Both the position numbers and the translations under genes were made by a program. Source: Oscillospiraceae bacterium (GTDB lineage: Bacteria; Bacillota; Clostridia; Oscillospirales; Ruminococcaceae). Taken from it: a DNA stretch of 10,713 bases. Numbering within the stretch: position 1 is the first letter of the stretch; each line of letters begins with the position of its first letter. Shown in pieces: positions 6,981-10,713 of this stretch. Where the stretch lies: NCBI GenBank assembly GCA_031260615.1, contig JAISLG010000081.1, positions 1 to 10,713 of the forward strand. Reading direction: 5' to 3'. A model generated the notes under the pieces. It saw only the letters and a list, made by a program, of their open reading frames with translations, searched no databases and was not told the DNA's origin.

Positions 6981-9149
6981 GCGGTATTCTATGGTGACCT
7001 CGCCAGTGATGTGTTCTAATTTTTCGTAGAACGAATATTTTTGCATATTCACCGCAGTAGTCGCTTTACCCTTAACATACGCCGACATCGACTTAATATA
7101 GTCCGCGTCTACTGCTGCCGCACCCTCCTTAGGAGTGAAATTGTTTTTGCTTTTTGACGTGTCGTAATACCCCGCCTCGGAAATCCAACTGTAATCTTGG
7201 AAAATTACAATGCCGGGTGCGTCTGAAAGCGCATCGTTGCCCGTGTAAAGACGGCTGTCATACTTCTGCCCAAACAGGTTAAGCAAAGTCGGCATAAGGT
7301 CGATAGAATACGTCGGTTTCTCGACAACAATCGGGTCTGTTATCTGCGAGTTGTAAATAATCGCCGTTGTTTTCATAAGGTCGGTATCGAACGTGTAGTT
7401 GTTCATTCCGAGCAACTCTTTGAAATACAGGTTTTTGTCCGTTGACGGAGCAACATAAGACAATGCGTACGGGTAGTGGTCGGGTGCGATTACGATAACC
7501 GTGTCGTCTAATCTGCCCGAATCTTCAAGGGCTTGCATAAGATATGTCACAGCCAATTCAAGTTCGTAGTTTTTCGCCAAGTAACTGATAAGCACGTCAG
7601 AGTAACCCGAGTCCTTGAACACAGCCTTGTTTTTATTATAGAAAATGGCTGCCGTATTGTACGGGGAGTGTCCCGAAAGTGTCATATAATACGCGTGGAA
7701 TTGCTCCTCCTCGATGTACATCGGGATAGTCGCTTTCATCATATCGAGGTCGGAGGAAGTTGCGCGTTGCGGCTTGTAATTCGCGTACATATTATGCGCT
7801 TTGTCGGGGTAGTCAACGGCGACAATAAACTTGTCATAGCCGAGGTTTTCGTGGGTTTTGTTTCGGCTGTAATAAGCGTATGTCGCATTGTGAAACGCAA
7901 GTGTCTTGTATCCCTCATTTCGCAGACGGTTGCCGATAGTGTACCACATATCGTGACCCGCGGTATTTTGGGTTGCCTGAGTGCCGTTCGGGAAAGTACC
8001 GAACAGGTTAGTGTATTCACCGTTGGAGGTTTTACCGCTCCAAAACGGCTGATAGTAATCGTTCAAAACGATACCGTTGTGGGCGAGTTTCCAAAGGGTA
8101 GGGGTATATTTTTCTGATATGGCAAACGTGTGCCAACTCTCGGCGGTAATGAATATAAGGTTCTTATCCTTAAACATACCCGTGTATTCATTTTGGGTAG
8201 TGGTGGGTGCGGCGGCGAGGTATTCTGCGATTGCCTTGATATTTTTGTCAGACGAGGACGCGGCGATTGCATCGAAGTCGTAGATGGCATTTTCGTTATA
8301 GACGGGTTGGGGAATATACGGGGGTGCGGTGGTAATCGGGTTAGGCGATGGGGTATTAGTTCCGCCGTCGCCGTTCACGTCCACGGTAGTAGCGGGGATA
8401 TTATTAGACTCTGTTGCTTTGGTTTCCATTGTGGGAATATCTGCGTTATCCGTATTTGAGTCAGAGGTTGGTTTCCCGAACATTGCGTAATTCGCGTCAA
8501 GCACGAGCGAACGGAGTAGCCCGAAACGAGGAGCGGCCTCATCAAATTCAAAGAATGCCCCATAGTATTCTCTGTCGTTGACAATCGACGATTTTTGCAA
8601 ACAAACGGACGCATATCCGAACCAGTGGAAGGAAACGGAGGCGGCAAGGCAAAGCGCGTCCCAACGCACATTAAACGGGGACGACCTAAGAACCTTAAAT
8701 TTGAGGAGTAGCCCGAGCGCAACGGGCGGAACGGCGAGAGTAATCAAACCGCCGATTGAGAACCACACAAGCGGCGCGATGGTATCACCGAATTCGGTAA
8801 CGGCGTTTTCCCCCGTACCGAGAATAATTTCGACACCCATATAGGAATTGAACATATTATTTATGCCGAGTTCAACTGCGTAAATAATACCGACACCCGA
8901 GAGGGTAACGACAGCGAGAGCCTCATTGACTTTACGTTTTTTGGTAATCGTTCCGATAATGGGGAAGATGATACCAGAGGCGACGGAGAAGAAGAACACC
9001 GTACCGAACTTGAACGAATCTACACCAGTCCAAAGGTGAAGTGCAACTTCAAACCAAACAACAGCCAACGGGAAAAACGCATAATACGCGAGCCTGCGCC
9101 AAAAGTACGGCAGTACAACTTTTTTATCGGGGTAAATATTTCTTTCCAT
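6978..9149 (-). CDS. LTA synthase family membrane sulfatase-fold phosphotransferase
   Basis: A 723-residue polytopic protein. Five likely transmembrane segments (about 21-40, 47-68, 77-97, 124-150, 163-184) precede a Thr/Pro/Asn-rich extracellular linker (about 227-285) and an alkaline-phosphatase-superfamily domain (about 325-690). Known LtaS active-site motifs are visible: ITAE337SWH (metal ligand), SGKT374SNGEYT (Thr nucleophile), LSGH494SPY, and APD557H558YPY (metal ligands). LtaS-type enzymes transfer glycerol phosphate from phosphatidylglycerol to a growing lipoteichoic acid chain outside the membrane. Related proteins are primases or phosphoglycerol/phosphoethanolamine transferases, so the exact substrate is uncertain. 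The start at 9149 is the first Met but has only AAAGGA one base away. The frame stays open upstream to a TAA without another ATG, GTG or TTG. No neighbour forms an operon with it. Confidence 0.88.
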   Translation of the reverse strand: MERNIYPDKKVVLPYFWRRLAYYAFFPLAVVWFEVALHLWTGVDSFKFGTVFFFSVASGIIFPIIGTITKKRKVNEALAVVTLSGVGIIYAVELGINNMFNSYMGVEIILGTGENAVTEFGDTIAPLVWFSIGGLITLAVPPVALGLLLKFKVLRSSPFNVRWDALCLAASVSFHWFGYASVCLQKSSIVNDREYYGAFFEFDEAAPRFGLLRSLVLDANYAMFGKPTSDSNTDNADIPTMETKATESNNIPATTVDVNGDGGTNTPSPNPITTAPPYIPQPVYNENAIYDFDAIAASSSDKNIKAIAEYLAAAPTTTQNEYTGMFKDKNLIFITAESWHTFAISEKYTPTLWKLAHNGIVLNDYYQPFWSGKTSNGEYTNLFGTFPNGTQATQNTAGHDMWYTIGNRLRNEGYKTLAFHNATYAYYSRNKTHENLGYDKFIVAVDYPDKAHNMYANYKPQRATSSDLDMMKATIPMYIEEEQFHAYYMTLSGHSPYNTAAIFYNKNKAVFKDSGYSDVLISYLAKNYELELAVTYLMQALEDSGRLDDTVIVIAPDHYPYALSYVAPSTDKNLYFKELLGMNNYTFDTDLMKTTAIIYNSQITDPIVVEKPTYSIDLMPTLLNLFGQKYDSRLYTGNDALSDAPGIVIFQDYSWISEAGYYDTSKSKNNFTPKEGAAAVDADYIKSMSAYVKGKATTAVNMQKYSFYEKLEHITGEVTIEYR

Positions 9150-9287
9150 TTCCTTTAAGTCCGCTTTAAGCGTTTTAACGTACGGGAAAAGCGGTATATG
9201 TTTAATATACTCCTTATCGGGATAACCGTTTCGCGTTTATCCGCCGCCTACGGTGGCACAGTGCTTCGCACCGCGATAAGTCGGCTC

Positions 9288-9328
9288 TACCGCAAAAACG
9301 CGGAGTATTTTTTAGTGGTTTTGCGGTA
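9288..9328. repeat. 10-bp perfect inverted repeat in the leader of the LTA-synthase-like gene
   Basis: TACCGCAAAA (9288-9297) pairs exactly with TTTTGCGGTA (9319-9328) across 21 bp. On the plus strand an alternative small hairpin, CCGC/GCGG (9290-9303), is followed by a run of six Ts (9308-9313), so two exclusive folds are possible. Function is unknown. Confidence 0.5.
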
Positions 9329-9335
9329 TAAGGCG

Positions 9336-9361
9336 TAAAATAAAGGCGCACATAATGCGCC
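9336..9361 (-). terminator. Rho-independent terminator of tRNA-Thr
   Basis: Read on the minus strand, GGCGCA (9361-9356) and TGCGCC (9350-9345) form a 6-bp GC-rich stem with a 5-nt loop, followed by TTTATTTTA (9344-9336). It lies about 60 nt past the tRNA 3' end. Confidence 0.65.
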
Positions 9362-9422
9362 TGACGGGAGGGGTATGTTGCCGAAAGAATGCGTGTGGTA
9401 ACATATTATTACCGACCGCGAA

Positions 9423-9498
9423 TGGAGCTGGGAATGGGACTCGAACCCACGACCTGTTGATTACGAATCAACTACTCTACCAACTGAGCTATCCCAGC
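9423..9498 (-). tRNA. tRNA-Thr (anticodon CGT)
   Basis: A 76-nt tRNA with encoded CCA (9423-9425). The acceptor stem is GCTGGGA/TCCCAGC with discriminator T. The D-stem is GCTC/GAGT with one G-U pair. The anticodon stem GTTGA/TCAAC holds the loop TTCGTAA, and the anticodon CGT (9463-9465) reads the codon ACG. The T-loop is TTCGAGT. G1-C72, C2-G71 and anticodon bases G35 U36 are threonine identity elements. Confidence 0.96.
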
Positions 9499-9557
9499 GT
9501 AACGTGTATATTGCTTTGTATATGCGTTGTATCCGCTTGCATTTATGGCGCGTATAT

Positions 9558-9585
9558 ATTATACTAAATGCAATTACAAAGTCGA
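9558..9585 (-). promoter_or_regulatory. Promoter of tRNA-Thr
   Basis: On the minus strand TCGACT (9585-9580), a 16-bp spacer and TATAAT (9563-9558). The -10 box is perfect and the -35 box matches the consensus at four of six bases. The leader before the tRNA would be about 50 nt, with no other gene between. Confidence 0.6.
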
Positions 9586-9598
9586 GTACAATTCTAAT

Positions 9599-9855
9599 AC
9601 AAGTTGACGCGCTTGTCAAGGGGAGTTGGTGTTAAAATATTTTATTATTAGTGGTTTTGGTATGACTGCAAAGGAATACTCGGAACGGGGAACGGGGCAA
9701 GCGGTTCACGAAATACAGCAAGCACAGCAAGCACGGGAACGCGTGGAACAACGCGGTTGTTTTCGAGGGGTACACGGACGAATATTACGCACATTAACGA
9801 TTAACAGCATACTTTGACGAAAGAACGGTTCAGATTTAATTCGGAGGTAAACGAA
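9599..9855. other. Weakly coding stretch before the Rpn-family gene
   Basis: No gene can be supported firmly. One plus frame (TTG 9626 to stop 9817, 63 codons) contains a Gln/Glu/Arg-rich stretch with a 9-bp direct repeat (CAGCAAGCA at 9716-9724 and 9725-9733). A second frame, open from 9666 to a TAA at 9795-9797 without a start codon, ends in the protein-like stretch GNAWNNAVVFEGYTDEYYAH. This may be the relic of a disrupted gene. I do not recognise either product. Confidence 0.3.
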
Positions 9856-10713
9856 TTGCCGCACCCAAAGGATTTTGTAGTTCTACCGAAGATTGACATA
9901 ATCTTCAAGAAGTTTTTTTCAGCCGAGTCGAATATAAACTTGCTGAAAGACCTGATATCGTCCGCGCTTGTAGTATCTCCTGACAGCATAGAGGACTTAC
10001 AGATAATGAACTCGTCGTTATTCCCGAAACATCTTAACGAGAAATTTTGCCACGTTGACTTGATGTTGCAACTTGACGGTAAAATAATCGACATTGAGAT
10101 GCAAGTGCATAACACGGGGGAGTATCGTAATCTGTCGGTGTATTACGGTGCCGGAGCATATTTTGGTACTATTGACAAAGGGGACGGCTATCAAAACCCC
10201 GACCAAGTGATAGTATTGTCATTTTTAGCGTATGACGAGTTTCCGTTATCGGAGGGGTACAAGTCTCAGTTTGGGTTACTTGAACTGACTCGGCACGAGT
10301 TATTAACGGACAAACTGCAATTCATATATTTTGAAATAAACAAGATACCCGAAACAACGGACGAGCGTATCGGGTTATGGTTACGTTTTCTGAAAGCGGA
10401 AACGCAAGCAGAGTTAGACGAGATAATAAAGATAGGAGATAACATTATGGCACAAGCCGTATCAACAATCCGACAAATGGACGAGGACAATTTATTCCGC
10501 GAAAAGGCACGCGAACGTAGGTTGTCAATGGCAGACGAGCGGTTCGCGTTGTCACACGCGTTTACGGAGGGAGAGCGAAAAGGGGAAATTAAAGGGAAAA
10601 TCGAAGGGAAAGCAATAGGTGCGCACGAAAATGCCATAGAAACCGCAAAAAAAATGTTGCAACGGAATTTCCCTGTTGATTCAATTAAAGAAATGACCAA
10701 CCTCGACACCGCC
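9856..10713 (+). CDS. Rpn-family PD-(D/E)XK nuclease/putative transposase (3' end beyond window)
   Basis: 286 codons are present, with no stop before the window ends. The family (Rpn recombination-promoting nuclease/transposase, PDDEXK_2) cuts DNA and is linked to recombination and defence; members are usually about 290-330 residues, so this one is nearly complete. The N-terminus LPKIDIIFKKFF matches the family pattern. HVD68LML and IDIE81MQ83 form the D...ExQ variant of the PD-(D/E)XK site. The C-terminus has glycines every four residues (239, 243, 247, 251, 255) in a charged helix, also typical. The start is TTG 9856 because GGAGG (9843-9847) lies 8 nt upstream. An in-frame TTG at 9814 would add 14 residues but lacks an SD site. 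Confidence 0.85.
   Translation, partial: MPHPKDFVVLPKIDIIFKKFFSAESNINLLKDLISSALVVSPDSIEDLQIMNSSLFPKHLNEKFCHVDLMLQLDGKIIDIEMQVHNTGEYRNLSVYYGAGAYFGTIDKGDGYQNPDQVIVLSFLAYDEFPLSEGYKSQFGLLELTRHELLTDKLQFIYFEINKIPETTDERIGLWLRFLKAETQAELDEIIKIGDNIMAQAVSTIRQMDEDNLFREKARERRLSMADERFALSHAFTEGERKGEIKGKIEGKAIGAHENAIETAKKMLQRNFPVDSIKEMTNLDTA

Larger units (their letters stand above)
9150..9422. other. Intergenic region between tRNA-Thr and the LTA-synthase-like gene
   Basis: No gene seen. On the minus strand it holds the tRNA terminator (9336-9361), a 10-bp inverted repeat (9288-9328) and, on the same strand, AAGGAG at 9210-9215. I found no promoter with two good boxes for the LTA-synthase-like gene. Confidence 0.5.

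Noticed and set aside
9604..9638. TTGACG followed by TAAAAT as a promoter for the Rpn-family gene
   Set aside because: The spacing is 23 bp, too long for a SigA promoter, and other box pairs here are poor.
9801..10709. Minus-strand open frames opposite the Rpn-family gene
   Set aside because: The plus-strand frame carries the family motifs, the catalytic residues and an SD site. The minus frames are serine- and cysteine-rich shadows.

Overview
The window looks like a chromosomal segment of an anaerobic Firmicute of the Ruminococcus/Oscillospiraceae kind, probably from a gut or rumen. The reasons are a secreted dockerin-bearing glycosidase with long Thr-rich linkers, an LTA-synthase-like membrane enzyme (a Gram-positive envelope trait), an Rpn/PD-(D/E)XK family gene, and purine-rich Shine-Dalgarno sites with SigA-type promoters. 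The genus is inferred, not proven.

Layout: 1-321 is a leader region with a good SigA promoter (145-172) and a hairpin over the only SD-like sequence. 322-5589 (+) encodes a 1755-residue secreted protein, built as signal peptide, GH18 domain, beta-rich module, Ig-like module, Thr-rich linker, type I dockerin, Thr-rich linker, second GH18 domain and a C-terminal beta-rich module. It ends just before a perfect 25-bp inverted repeat (5601-5656). One base later begins a near-consensus promoter (5658-5685) for a stand-alone hisA (5717-6457, +), which encodes the fourth-step isomerase of histidine synthesis.

6458-6977, between convergent hisA and the next gene, is a repeat-rich spacer. Two inverted copies of a twin-hairpin unit flank a 167-bp core with 28-bp near-perfect arms and a central hairpin. 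Two tandem arrays (10 bp and 13 bp units) follow and run into the stop codon of the next gene. The hairpins of the two copies differ by compensatory base changes.

6978-9149 (-) encodes a five-helix membrane protein with an extracellular LTA-synthase/sulfatase-fold domain. Upstream of it, also on the minus strand, is a tRNA-Thr(CGT) gene (9423-9498) with its own promoter and terminator. 9599-9855 is a weakly coding stretch that may hold a relic. At 9856 an Rpn-family nuclease/transposase gene begins at a TTG codon and runs off the window.

The genes do not form one operon. Each of the chitinase, hisA and tRNA genes has its own promoter-like signal. The chitinase and LTA-synthase-like proteins both act outside the cytoplasmic membrane but need not be linked in function. 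The most unusual items are the internal dockerin between two GH18 domains, with two unassigned modules, and the covarying inverted hairpin element at 6501-6850.
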